A DNA stretch of 64,000 nucleotides from Odiellus spinosus. Taxonomy: Eukaryota; Arthropoda; Arachnida; Opiliones; Phalangiidae. The translations under genes and the position numbers were made by a program. Under the pieces are notes generated by a model, which was given only the letters and a program-made list of their open reading frames with translations, was not told the DNA's origin and made no database searches. The stretch spans positions 1 to 64,000 of the forward strand of contig CAWUCO010000272.1 of assembly GCA_963920705.1 (NCBI GenBank). Direction: 5' to 3'. Below, in pieces: positions 11,457 through 22,323 of this stretch; within the stretch, counting starts at the first letter, position 1, and each line of letters opens with the position of its first letter.

Positions 11457-13938
11457 TTGATGTTAAATATACTATTCAATAATATTCGTAGTGCTCCCAA
11501 AAACTTTAATGACCTATTTTCTAATTGCTTAACAATAAATCTAAATGTAGATATATTCATTTTAAATGAGACTTGGTTTAGGGAGGACTTTGCAGAAATG
11601 TTTCCTGGATATGTGTTTGTTGGGCACGGTCGTAGCGGTCGAGCGGGTGGAGTAGGTTTTTATTTAAGAGACTCAATACAGTTTGATATAATAACAGAGG
11701 CATGTATCACGAAAGACGGGTGCGAAATTTATACAGTTAAGATTGAAAATACCTATATCACAACCCTGTACAAAGCGAGTGGATCAGATCAAGATCTTTT
11801 TCAAAATTTAGAAATTATATTAAATAGAATGACCCCACCCTCAAGCAGGAAACTAATATTGGGTGATTTTAATATTGACCTCCTACTGAACAATAACTCA
11901 TCAATGGGACTGATGGACATTATGGGGAGCTATGGTTTAGAGCAGATAGTTAAGGAGCCCACAAGAATAACGATAGACTCATCGACCCTACTTGATCATT
12001 GCTTTGTAATCTTTCCAATTAGTGTAGACCTACTTCGTGATATACAGATTACGGATCATACCCCCCATACATAAAGCTTGACTTTCCTAGGAAAAAAGTA
12101 AATAAGATAAGCATACGGAACTTTTCAAAAAACAACATTTCTAAATTTCTCGATATGCTTAAAACACAAAAATGGGATTTCTTAAGCGAACAAGGAGATA
12201 AAATTGATAGGGCGTTTGATGACTTCCACAATATTTTTCTGTATGCATATAATACCTCATTTCCATATTATGAGGCCACAAAAGGAGACTCTCATCACTG
12301 GATCAATGGTGAGATTGTGGAGGCCATCAAACCAAAAATAGACTGAAAACAGTACTGAATAGAAATCTAACTGAACAAAGTATTATTAATTATAAAAACG
12401 CGCGTAATAAATGTAATAACCTAACAAGAAATGCCCGAATAACCTACTATAAAACAGCCCTTACTCTAGCTCGGAATAATCCAAAAAAATCTTGGAGGTT
12501 GATAAATACACTACTTGGTAAAACTAAAGCATCAAAAATAAATTCCCATTGTACCGTGGATGAATTTAACAACTTCTTTACACCAGACAATATGCAACCT
12601 CCTGACGTAGCAATTGAGAATAACTTGAATAACATTAAAAGTCTTGCTAATTCCATGGCATTATTCGAAATGGAAAGAACAGAAATCCTACATATTATTA
12701 AAAATTTAAAACTGGATTCTTCCCCATGCTTTGATGACATATCACCTAAACTAATACAATTAGCAAGCCCATATATAATAGCCCCCTTACGTGTCTCATA
12801 AACCTTTCGTTCCGTACAGGTACTTATCCTTCCAAGTTAAAAAAACTATAATCGTTCCAATCTATAAAAAAGGAGATAAAAATTCCCCTGATAGTTACAG
12901 ACCTATTTCACTATTATCAATATTTGCAAAAAATTTCGATATCTGTTTCTTCAAACGCATAACTAGCTTCTGTAATAAGTTTACAATAATTACTGGGGAT
13001 CAGTTTGGATTCAGAGAGCAATCTAACGTGGAAATAGCTAATGTTAAATTCTACAAGCAAATTGTTGATTACTTGGACTCCAGTAATTATGCTTTAGGGG
13101 TTTTTTAGATTTAAGAAAGGCGTTTGATACAGCGAACCACGAACGCCTTTTACTCAAGTTAAACAGAATAGGAATTAGAGGCCCGGCATTTAACTGGATA
13201 CAGTCATACCTCACTAATCGCCCCATTCAAACCAGACTAAATGGTTTACTGTCACCAGACAGAATAATTTATCGTGGAGTCCCACAAGGTTCCACAATTT
13301 CACCCCTCTTGTTCAATCTATTTATTAATGATATCTCCTACAACCTGGACAGCCTAACTTTATATGCCGATGATACGTTTAACTTGGAAGGAGGACCTAA
13401 TTTAGAAAATCTGATAAAAGAAACCAATTTAGACCTAGATAAAATAGATCAATGGTTAAAGGACAATTTTCTGGAAATAAATAAACAAAAAACAGTCTTT
13501 ATGATATTCTCAAATAGAAATAAACCCAGAGACTACTCGATAAATGTTAGAATGGGGGGAACTATACTAGAGGAAGTTAAGAGCTACAGGTATCTAGGGA
13601 TATGGTATGACCCTTTTCTTAATTGGAACGACCATATACAAATTGTCAGTAAAAAAATTTCCTATTTGGCACATACTAACCCACTATTTAAATTATACAA
13701 AATTCTAACCGTATTTCAGATATATGATTACCAATGTGCTATTTTTATATTTAAGTCTCTTAGATCCAATATATATTATCCATTTGAGTTCAGTAAACTA
13801 TCTAGATATTTTTCGCGCAAAACTGAAATTGTCGCAGTTCCCCACGCTAGAACAGAACTAAAATTAAAGTCTATTTTTTGTAAAGGCACTAAGCTCTATA
13901 ACAATATTGACTCATCAAATACAATGACCAAGAATTAA
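11457..13938 (+). pseudogene. LINE ORF2: APE endonuclease / reverse transcriptase, broken
   Basis: The N-terminal piece (11457-12074) is an exonuclease-endonuclease-phosphatase domain with ILNETW, GGVGFY, LGDFN and the terminal SDH-like TDH motif. It breaks in a C6 run near 12061-12066. Later pieces carry the linker (12155-12346, then from about 12360), RT palm start (IVPIYKKGDK, YRPISLL; 12791-13108) and the RT core with PQGS and the YADD catalytic motif (13309-13938). Breaks are also present near 12343, 12797 and in a T6 run at about 13103. At least four frame changes make this a pseudogene. I describe the pieces only and do not reconstruct a joined product. Confidence 0.8.
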
Positions 13939-14094
13939 GTCTCAAAACGAAAGGAAAAGTGCAACTGAAAAGGAAGTAAAAAAACCATGTAAAAACATAT
14001 GTAACCCAATAAATTTTAACAAATAAGAGGCATGAAAGTCGCTCGCGACTCCTAACAACTATACTAATGTAAATTTAATCCAATAATAAAGAGT

Positions 14095-14310
14095 TTTTAG
14101 GTTGAGCGAAATGGGAATAGATAATTCTGGACTAACTAACTGATAAAACGATTGGGCGAAGTGGGACTGGGCGAATTGGGACAAGGAAATCTTGGTTTGG
14201 GCGAATTGGGAATCGATAATTTTGGGCCAAATGATAATATGTTTGGGTGAAGTACGATTGGGCGAAATGGGAATAGATAATTTTTGGCGAAATGGGAACA
14301 AACCAATATA
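14095..14310 (-). repeat. Short-unit repeat cluster
   Basis: Repeated 'gggcgaa.tgggaatagataat' motifs occur six to eight times with irregular spacing. The reverse-strand ORFs here are produced by the repeat. Confidence 0.6.
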
Positions 14311-14404
14311 ATAGTCAAAATTAGACGGCTAAAGAGAGCTACCATATAGTAGAAGAACCCAGTGAATACAATTTTCAGTTAACGATAAAAAATGCCATTA
14401 AAAA

Positions 14405-14890
14405 AAGCTTATCTACTGTATAAAAAATAAAATTTTTTGTTTATCAATTTAGAACCAATTAATAAAGCTCGGCTAGGTTTATGTTTTAGCCTTTTCGTAA
14501 CCCATTCAGCCACCTTTCTCTCTATTACTTCACATACCTTATCGATCTTTCATTATTGAAATCTTTGTTTAGTCAAGAGAAACCCTCGTACTCAATAAAC
14601 TATACTTTCTCTCTATTAACTCAAATTCAATGGATATGCCTTATCATTCTACTGTTTAAGAAATAAAATGTTTGTTTATCATTTTGAAGCAATTAATAAA
14701 GCTCGGCTATGCTTATGTTTTCACCCTTTTGTAACCAATTCAGGCACCTTACTTTCTATTACTTCATATACATTAATCAATATTTGATTTTTGAAATCTG
14801 TGTTTAACTAGAGATACTCTTGTACCCGAACGAAGTCTTATCAAATTTTTTCAAAAGTACCTTTGTCTGTATTAATTCTAATTCAGTGGA
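14405..14890 (-). repeat. Inverted copy of 4388-4862
   Basis: The reverse complement matches the two-unit (~235 bp) block at 4388-4862, including 'gaagtaatagagag' and the 'gtccactgaatt' edge. The two copies are 10 kb apart in opposite orientation. Confidence 0.7.
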
Positions 14891-15686
14891 CGGTGGGAAA
14901 AGGGAAACGACGATTTCAGTTATCAAGCGCCGCGGGTCCATTGGAAATACATTACGGTTTCTGATGAAATTCAACTTTAGATAAAAGGGTAAACACTTTT
15001 GTGTTTATACAAATGTCGGTCTATTGTTGAGGTCAAAGTCTAGAAAACCGTAGTAACAAGATGGTCAAGCCCAAAGGAATAGCTGATAAAACATTTTTAA
15101 AGTCTGAAACTTTGGGATTCTCATTTAGTTGGTTATATTCGTAGACAAAAAAAAAACTAAACTTAAAAATTAGGATTTTTACGGGGAGTGATGACGTCAT
15201 CACTACACGTTATAGAAAGATAGCTCAAAATACAGATGTGGTTGGGGGAAGGAACGTAGCTTTCAGCGCGTTTACTACCCCTCGTGTTCCTCCTAAAAAA
15301 GGGCAAATTCGTGTTACACCCATGGTTTTCGTCGACAGTTGAGACTTCTCTCTCTCTCTCTCTCTGGCTGGAGTCCCTGGTGCCATCTGGCGCGAAGACT
15401 CCTTTCTCCATTTATTTATTTTTTTATTTATTTTTTTGCGCGGGTAAGAATCATTTACATTTTTTACGCGATTACCGAATACTCGATTGACCATCACTCC
15501 ACGTTTATCCAGACTGTCTGGATACCTCTCGTTTTACATCAAGTCGACTTTGCGTGGAATGACGGGCGTCTACAAAGGAATATGATTTTAAATTTAGGAA
15601 CAATTTTTAACTATCAATGAGCTCTTAATTGACTTAGTTTTGTAAAAACTCAATACGTTATTAAAACTGTTTAATAGCAATACCAG
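14891..15686. other. Non-coding spacer with TC microsatellite
   Basis: A (TC)n tract lies at about 15346-15365. The segment 'aagtctagaaaaccgtagta' near 15039-15058 recurs near 46370. The overlapping ORFs at 15163-15620 have no support. Confidence 0.5.
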
Positions 15687-15980
15687 TGAAACGCGACTAA
15701 ATAGCGTGCTTGAGCAAAGATAACGAGACCACGACTGAGTAATAACTTAAAATCATTTAATTTATTCAGACTGCTGCATCGTCGTAATATTTCGGGTTAC
15801 AAAGATTAACTGCCATTAAAGTACAATTTCAACCAATATATACAATTAAATAAAAAACACAAGGTCTATTTTCTTTAAATAATAACCTTATCGATTGCCT
15901 AAATCTACAGATAAAGTACATACAGGAAGAAACCCTAACTAATAAACAAACGTTAAAAAACTAATCTACAATTGCGAACA
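15687..15980 (-). repeat. BEL element 3' LTR
   Basis: 294 bp, near-identical to 21226-21519. It is bounded outside by ACCAG. Confidence 0.93.
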
Positions 15981-16108
15981 TCCCGGTGTCCTTAAAAGAG
16001 TATATTTTAATTTTAATCACCAAGTAATTGTAATTAGTCCAATGGTAATAAACAGAGTTTAGTCACTGGTCTTTTAAGTTCACGATCAGCGGTTTTTACT
16101 GTGACGAC

Positions 16109-19100
16109 TCAAACTGCGCTATCGTTTCCCGGATGCAACTCTTGCACTCGTCCTAACTTCCATTTGGTCGGTGGTAAGTCGTCCTCTTTGATAATGACAA
16201 GGTCACCTAGTTGTAGATTGCGTTTTAGGGACACCCATTTGGGCCGCTGCTGAAGTCTAGTGAGATACTCGTTACGCCATCGGCGCCAAAAATGCTGTAA
16301 TAGTTGTTGGCCCAGTTGCCATCGGGATAATCGGTTGGTTCGGACGTCAGTAAGATCAGGCTCGGGTATGGCGGTTAAGGCGTCGCCAATCAAGAAATGA
16401 CCGGGAGTTAAGGCCACCAGGTCATCTGGATCAGTAGACACAGCGGATAGTGGTCGCGAGTTGAGGCATGCTTCCACTTGACATAGTAATGTTGTCATTT
16501 CTTCGTAGTTTAACGTTGTCAGACCCACAACTCGTTTAAGGTGGAATTTGACGGACTTCACGCCAGCCTCCCAAAGTCCTCCAAAGTGTGGGGCGGATGG
16601 CGGATTGAAATGCCAACGGATCCCTTCGTCCGCGGTCCATCGAGTGATAGTCGAATGGTTAGTTGGTGTGGCCATAAATTTGAGAAAATCGCGCATTTCT
16701 CGGTTGGCGCCAATAAAATTGGACCCGCAGTCGCTATAGATGTCTGAGCTTCTTCCTCGCCGAGCAGTGAAACGTTTTAAAGCGGCCAGGAATGCATCAG
16801 TTGTCATGTCGCTTACAATCTCCAGATGCATTGCTCTTGTGGTGAAACATACGAATAATGCGATGTAGGCTTTGAATGTCTTGTGTCCTCGACCCTTGAG
16901 GACCCTGAGAACAAATGGTCCAGCATAATCGATGCCAACTTTGAGAAAGGCTCTGGCAGGATTTACGCGGGCTGCCGGTAAGTCTGCCATCTGTTGTTGA
17001 AGAAGAGTAGCCTTTTGACGAGTGCATCGTACGCAGCGTCGGATGTGGAATCGTACGGCATCTCGGATACCAAAAATCCAGTATCGTCGCTGTAAAACCG
17101 TAGTTAGTAGTTGAGGTCCTGCGTGTAGATGATGGATATGCTCATACGTGATTATCAAGTCTGTAAATTTGCTCCTTCTTGGCAAAATTATAGGATGAAT
17201 TTGATCAGTGTTTATTTTCGCATTTCGGATACGTCCCCCAACTCTTATGATTCCATCAGTATCCATAAACGGGTTTAACGACTTTAATTTACTCTTCGAC
17301 GGTAATGCCTGGGTTTTAGTCAAGTGCTGAATCTCTTCATTGAAGACTTGCTGTTGCACGGCTCGGATCCAATGGTTAAGCGAAAATTCGATCTCGCTTG
17401 AGGATAATGGTCCTATGACTCTATTACTTCGGATTGTTCGAGTGTTGCTTGCGAATCTTCGTATATAAGCGGTGACATGAAGTAATTTATATAGTGACGA
17501 ATATAGATCCAGCAACGTTATATCAATTCTTCCATGATTGGCATTCTTAAGTGTCGGACGGCTTTCCAAAAGACAATCGTCAGTCGGTACAGCTTCGGTG
17601 AGTTTCGTTTTCTCCAAGTGTTTGCTGAGCCATGGTGGCCCATGCCACCACAAAGGGTGATCTCGTAATTCCGTGGCCGAGATCCCACGCGAAGCGCAAT
17701 CTGCTGGATTCCATTCTCCTTTAACGTGATGCCATTGAACGCCCGGAACCGTGTCCTGAATCTCCGTTACTCTGTTAGCGACAAATGTTCTCCATTGTTG
17801 CGGTGGTGAGGCTAACCAACCCAAAACGGTCATTGAATCGGTCCAACATTGCGGATTTGGAAGATTAATTTTCAACGAGTCTTTAATCAACTTGACCAGT
17901 CGTATTAGAAGAGCGGCGCCGCATAATTCCAATTTTGGTAGGGATATTTGCTTGAGTGGCGCCACCTTGGTTTTCGCGGCTATCAGATGAACCTGAATCT
18001 CGCCGTTACTATTACTCGTTCTTAGGTAGACCACAGCAGCGTAGGCCTTTTCGGACGCATCACAGAATCCATGAATTGTGATGTCTTGAGGATGCCGTTG
18101 TGACATATGACGTGGAATAATTAAAGCTTCGATTGTAGGTAGGTCAGATTGAAAAATCTTCCATCGACTTATAATATTTCCCGGTGGCCGGTCATCCCAA
18201 TCTATCTTCAGTTTCCATAGATCTTGCAATAGGATTTTGGCTTGGATAATCATCGGTGCCAATAATCCCAACGGGTCGTAAATCTTAGCAGTTTCGGAGA
18301 GAATGATGCGTTTAGTTATTGGGTTGCTGTCGACGCTCATGTTTATGGAAAACGAGAAATAATCGGCGGCCGGTGTCCATCGCAGCCCGAGTGTTTTTAT
18401 AGTCTCGTCGTTGTCGAAAATCAAGGGACCCTGGATTTCACGCATATCGGCGGATAATGATTGCAATACCGCAGGATCGTTCGAGGCCCATTTTCTTAAG
18501 TTAAAACCTCCTTCGTTGGTAGCTTTTAACAATTCCAATTGTAGTTGTAACGCTTCATCAGTTGTGTCTACTCCAGTCATAAGATCGTCCATGTAGAAGT
18601 CATCGGTAAGTGCTTGAGCGGCCTTGGGGTATTTGCTCTGTACGTCTACTGCTAGTTGTTTCAAGACTCGAGTTGCCAGAAAGGGTGCCGAAGACGTTCC
18701 GTAGGTTACGGTACGTAATTGATAGTCTTGTGGTGGGCTTGATTCGTTGTCTCGCCAGACGATTCTCTGTAAATCTTGGTCATGGGGATGAACCAAAATC
18801 CCTCTGTACATCTTCGCAATATCGGCTGTCATGGCTATTGCATGTAATCGGAATCGAAGTAACAGCGTTATTAAGTCGTCTTGGATTTTCGGACCGACCA
18901 AGAGAATATCATTGAGTGAAGTTCCATTGGCTGTTTTTGCTGATGCATCGAAGACAACTCTCAATTTAGTTGTGGTACTACTCTCCTTAATAATGGCATG
19001 ATGTGGAAGATAAATGGCATTCCGATTTAATAAATCTTCCTCTGGTACGAGCTTCATGTGACCAAGTCGAATATATTCATTCATGAAGGCGTGGTATTGA

Positions 19101-21097
19101 TCCGAAAGACTGGTATTTGCTTGTAGTCGTTTTTCTATATAAGTCAGACGTCGTACCGCTATTCTTCTCGATTCGCCTACTCCTTTCTGGGTTGTTACTG
19201 GTAAGCGTACTATGTATCTTCCATTTTCATTGCGACTGTAAGTGTTTAGAAAATGGTTCTCACAACGCTGTTCGATGGCAGTTAGAATTCGTTTCGGACA
19301 TATTTCTTCAATTTCCCAGAATCTTGAAAGCTGGTCGTCGATTGTGGATGAATAGACTCTAATATCTTGCGTGTGCTGCGTTATTGATTGTCGTCCAATT
19401 GGTCCGAAAATTACCCAACCAAATATCGTGTTAAAGCCTCCTGCGGTACCCGGTGGACCTGTGCAGATACCATCTCGAACAAGACTCAGATAAATATCAG
19501 CTCCCAGTAAAACATCAATCGGACCAGGCTTATGGAATGTTGTGTCCGCTAGTTGCAAATCCTTGATATGTGACCAGGATTTGACATTAATGGGTAGATT
19601 CGGCAAATCTTCCGTCACCTGACGTAATACCAGCGCATGGACTTGAAACTGGCTGTCTTTGTCGTTGGATTTTATGGTTAGTTGTACGCTTCCACGTGAG
19701 GTTCCAATACCTCCTCCAATTCCTCCCACTGTTACCACCAGGCGTCTTCGCTTCAAATGTAATTTTTTGCAACATTGTTCGCTGATGAAACTGGCTTGTG
19801 AGCCAGAGTCCAAAAGCGCTCTTATTGATTGGAATTTTCCGTTTGCCGCTTCAACCTGGATGGTTGCTGTGGCCAATATAACTTGTGGTAATGGTGATAC
19901 CTCTCTTGCTACTAGAGATTTGACTCCCTTGGGATTAGTCTTCAACTCTTCTGACGATTTAACCTCCTGATGTAAAAGAGTATTATGTCTCCCTGTACAT
20001 TTACGACAACTTCCGGATCTGCAATTATTAGATTGATGGCCCGCCTTCAAGCAATTGTGACATAACGATTGTTTTCTCGCCATCTTCCAGCGGTCCTCTA
20101 CCGTCGCTTTTAGTAATTCTTCGCATCTATAGACTGCGTGCGATTCTTGACAGATAGAACAGATTTCTCGAAACGTGCCATGGTGCGTTAGTGGGCCTTT
20201 TCTTGCATACGTAACCAATTTGTTCTTCTGAGATTGATTTGATGACTCTGCTGCCATGAGAGCGCGAGCTCGTTGTTCAAGGAATTTTGTGAGATCTTGA
20301 AAGGGTGGTCGACTCGTGCCCGTAAGTGAGAGTTCCCATTGCCTCCTTGAATCGGGATCGATCTTTTCCTTGACGACATGTAACAACACTGCGTCCCACT
20401 TGTCAACTGGCTCCTTCAGCACCTTTAGTGAGCGTATACACTCGGTTGTCGTGTCTATCAGGCAACGGATAGCTTGCGCTGATTCCTCCTTGATGCTTGG
20501 CTGATTAAATAGCCTCTTTAAATGTGCGTCAATGACTTCTCTTGTATTATTGTAGCGATTTAGAAGAATGTTCCACGCCTCATCATAATTACCATCGGTG
20601 ATCATAATTGATTGAATGAGCAGAGCCGCCTCCCCTCGTAATGATGTCTTCAGATATTGAAATTTTTGAGCTCCTGATAATGCCGAATTATGAACCGTTG
20701 CGGAAAACAGGTCGTGGAACGTAAACCACTCAACGTAGCTTCCGCTAAAGGTAGGTAATTCCAGTTTAGGTAGCTTGATATCTGAAGTGGCTTGGCTAGG
20801 CGCTCGTGCAATTGACAGACGTTGCCCAACGAGGTCATCGAAAAATATACTGATCTGTTCGGCCCGGTCAATGAGTTGATTGTATTCAATTTCGTTTGCC
20901 TCGAAATTCACCGCGGTACTTCCTACCACAATAGCTTCTTGTAGGACTTCCAAGTCGTTAGTTAACCTGTCTATTTTGTCCCGATATGTCTTCACCGCTG
21001 TATCCGATAGCGGCTGCGTAGTGTGATTGTTAACAACGGTCTCGAACCTGGTTAGCTGGCCCTTGATGGCACGTCGTTTGTTGAATAAGATATCCAT
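16109..21097 (-). CDS. BEL/Pao Gag-Pol polyprotein
   Basis: 1662 codons as read. In order: an N-terminal coiled Gag-like region (DUF1759 type; about residues 100-290), CCHC-like zinc knuckles (CHNCLKAGHQSNNC, about 345-375), an aspartic protease with DSGS (about 429), a reverse transcriptase with YMDDL (about 835), the Pao-type peptidase A17/RNase H region, an H2C2 zinc-binding motif, and a DDE integrase with SDCGSNF (about 1455) and the catalytic E in GGLWEAG (about 1510). The C-terminal DUF5641-type tail is cut by an in-frame TGA at 16109-16111; the same frame continues open for 25 more codons to a TAA at 16034-16036. Everything up to the tail is intact. The product would assemble particles and reverse-transcribe the element RNA. 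The ATG at 21097 is the first in the frame after the primer site. Confidence 0.93.
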   Translation of the reverse strand: MDILFNKRRAIKGQLTRFETVVNNHTTQPLSDTAVKTYRDKIDRLTNDLEVLQEAIVVGSTAVNFEANEIEYNQLIDRAEQISIFFDDLVGQRLSIARAPSQATSDIKLPKLELPTFSGSYVEWFTFHDLFSATVHNSALSGAQKFQYLKTSLRGEAALLIQSIMITDGNYDEAWNILLNRYNNTREVIDAHLKRLFNQPSIKEESAQAIRCLIDTTTECIRSLKVLKEPVDKWDAVLLHVVKEKIDPDSRRQWELSLTGTSRPPFQDLTKFLEQRARALMAAESSNQSQKNKLVTYARKGPLTHHGTFREICSICQESHAVYRCEELLKATVEDRWKMARKQSLCHNCLKAGHQSNNCRSGSCRKCTGRHNTLLHQEVKSSEELKTNPKGVKSLVAREVSPLPQVILATATIQVEAANGKFQSIRALLDSGSQASFISEQCCKKLHLKRRRLVVTVGGIGGGIGTSRGSVQLTIKSNDKDSQFQVHALVLRQVTEDLPNLPINVKSWSHIKDLQLADTTFHKPGPIDVLLGADIYLSLVRDGICTGPPGTAGGFNTIFGWVIFGPIGRQSITQHTQDIRVYSSTIDDQLSRFWEIEEICPKRILTAIEQRCENHFLNTYSRNENGRYIVRLPVTTQKGVGESRRIAVRRLTYIEKRLQANTSLSDQYHAFMNEYIRLGHMKLVPEEDLLNRNAIYLPHHAIIKESSTTTKLRVVFDASAKTANGTSLNDILLVGPKIQDDLITLLLRFRLHAIAMTADIAKMYRGILVHPHDQDLQRIVWRDNESSPPQDYQLRTVTYGTSSAPFLATRVLKQLAVDVQSKYPKAAQALTDDFYMDDLMTGVDTTDEALQLQLELLKATNEGGFNLRKWASNDPAVLQSLSADMREIQGPLIFDNDETIKTLGLRWTPAADYFSFSINMSVDSNPITKRIILSETAKIYDPLGLLAPMIIQAKILLQDLWKLKIDWDDRPPGNIISRWKIFQSDLPTIEALIIPRHMSQRHPQDITIHGFCDASEKAYAAVVYLRTSNSNGEIQVHLIAAKTKVAPLKQISLPKLELCGAALLIRLVKLIKDSLKINLPNPQCWTDSMTVLGWLASPPQQWRTFVANRVTEIQDTVPGVQWHHVKGEWNPADCASRGISATELRDHPLWWHGPPWLSKHLEKTKLTEAVPTDDCLLESRPTLKNANHGRIDITLLDLYSSLYKLLHVTAYIRRFASNTRTIRSNRVIGPLSSSEIEFSLNHWIRAVQQQVFNEEIQHLTKTQALPSKSKLKSLNPFMDTDGIIRVGGRIRNAKINTDQIHPIILPRRSKFTDLIITYEHIHHLHAGPQLLTTVLQRRYWIFGIRDAVRFHIRRCVRCTRQKATLLQQQMADLPAARVNPARAFLKVGIDYAGPFVLRVLKGRGHKTFKAYIALFVCFTTRAMHLEIVSDMTTDAFLAALKRFTARRGRSSDIYSDCGSNFIGANREMRDFLKFMATPTNHSTITRWTADEGIRWHFNPPSAPHFGGLWEAGVKSVKFHLKRVVGLTTLNYEEMTTLLCQVEACLNSRPLSAVSTDPDDLVALTPGHFLIGDALTAIPEPDLTDVRTNRLSRWQLGQQLLQHFWRRWRNEYLTRLQQRPKWVSLKRNLQLGDLVIIKEDDLPPTKWKLGRVQELHPGNDSAV

Positions 21098-21204
21098 GAT
21101 GTGAATTATCTTTTGTCTTTATTTCCTCAAGCCCGTACTGTTCCTCACGAATTTTAAATGGATCTTCTTCAGTTGAGTTGTAAGTTCAAATGATGTAGCA
21201 GAAG

Positions 21205-21222
21205 ATCCGGCTCGACGGACCA
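21205..21222 (-). promoter_or_regulatory. BEL primer-binding site, tRNA-Tyr-like
   Basis: On the plus strand these 18 bases match the 3' end of a eukaryotic tRNA-Tyr including CCA, with one mismatch by my recollection of that tRNA. The site is 3 nt inside the 5' LTR, where a minus-strand primer should pair. Confidence 0.6.
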
Positions 21223-21225
21223 AAA

Positions 21226-21519
21226 TGAAACGCGACTAAATAGCGTGCTTGAGCAAAGATAACGAGACCACGACTGAGTAATAACTTAAAATCATTTAAT
21301 TTATTCAGACTGCTGCATCGTCCTAATATTTCGGGTTACAAAGATTAACTGCCATTAAAGTACAATTTCAACCAATATATACAATTAAATAAAAAACACA
21401 AGGTCTATTTTCTTTAAATAATAACCTTATCGATTGCCTAAATCTACAGATAAAGTACATACAGGAAGAAACCCTAACTAATAAACAAACGTTAAAAAAC
21501 TAATCTACAATTGCGAACA
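21226..21519 (-). repeat. BEL element 5' LTR
   Basis: 294 bp. Read on the minus strand it starts TGTTCGC and ends GTTTCA. The duplication ACCAG follows at 21520-21524. Confidence 0.93.
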
Positions 21520-21639
21520 ACCAGCCTTTTTGGAATAAATTTAAAAATTAAGCGGAAGGGCTATGTTTAAAATTGTGTACGTACATACACAAATTTTAAT
21601 GTATTACCTTTAATTAACAGCTAGGGCATGATATACGAA

Positions 21640-21995
21640 CAACATTCTATGCATCTCGTGTGAATATCATTTGGCTCTACCCAGAATGTTGCTAGGATGT
21701 TCATAGAATATTTTCAATTACATTGAACGGATGTTCGTGGAATATTACATGAATCAAATTAAGACGTTTTGAACATTACAAGAATATCTATGGAATATGC
21801 GACGAATCTCTTTTAGGATATTTTTGGAACGTTATAGGAATATAGATAACTGTGACATTTGGTTACCCTCAGAACATCCAAGGTTGGACATTTTTGGTTA
21901 TTTGGATATCACGAGGACGTTTCAAATATCCTACATGGATATTTCCTGAATGTCATGGGGACATTTCGTGTTTACTGGGCATGTAAAGGTACCTT
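21640..21995. repeat. Degenerate short-motif repeat
   Basis: Many variants of 'gaatatt', 'gaacatt' and 'ggatatttttggaa' recur without a fixed period, as in old simple-sequence-derived repeats. It is non-coding. Confidence 0.5.
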
Positions 21996-22011
21996 CACAA
22001 GGGTATCCTAG

Positions 22012-22241
22012 TGTAGAGTTTTGGTTTTTTAATGTGTAGTTTTAGGTCTATTATCTTATCACTTGTTTTTTTAGTATACGTAGCACAGCCTATATAAACT
22101 GCCAACAATTGCATCGCGGCATCACAAGTACGGCGCGACTGATGTATCGACGATGTTTTAATCACTGAATAAATAAACTTATCTAACAGTATAACGAGTT
22201 ATTCATTGCCTGTACACGACCAAGTATTTACCCACTCAACA
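22012..22241 (+). repeat. Gypsy 5' LTR
   Basis: It starts TGTAGAG and ends CAACA. It contains a TATA box (TATATAAA, 22091-22098) and an AATAAA signal in 'ctgaataaataaac' near 22163-22176, the expected U3-R layout. A TGG that could start the primer site follows directly at 22243; the tRNA is not assigned. Confidence 0.93.
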
Positions 22242-22323
22242 ATGGCGACGGATACATAGATACGAATCCACGCAACGGAAGCATCATTATCACTGCCAAC
22301 AATCAAATATCGAGACATCAGAA

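Larger units (their letters stand above)
10165..14040 (+). mobile_element. Non-LTR retrotransposon (LINE), defective
   Basis: The 5' region carries a 68-bp direct repeat (10165-10232 and 10510-10577) ahead of two ORFs: an L1-ORF1-like RNA-binding protein and an APE endonuclease/reverse transcriptase ORF. The 3' end is not sharply defined; it ends in an A-rich stretch near 13980-14030 similar to positions 100-260. The ORF1 plus APE-RT layout without an RNase H region suggests the Jockey/CR1/L2 assemblage rather than RTE, but the clade is an inference. ORF2 has several frameshifts, so the copy cannot mobilise itself. Confidence 0.8.
15687..21519 (-). mobile_element. BEL/Pao LTR retrotransposon, recent insertion
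   Basis: Two 294-bp LTRs differ at one base that I can see (within 'gtcgtaat' versus 'gtcctaat'). They are flanked by a perfect 5-bp duplication ACCAG (15682-15686 and 21520-21524). The coding strand is minus: the 5' LTR is at 21226-21519 and the 3' LTR at 15687-15980. LTR ends are TG...CA. One long gag-pol ORF fills the interior. The single LTR mismatch implies a young insertion. Confidence 0.95.
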
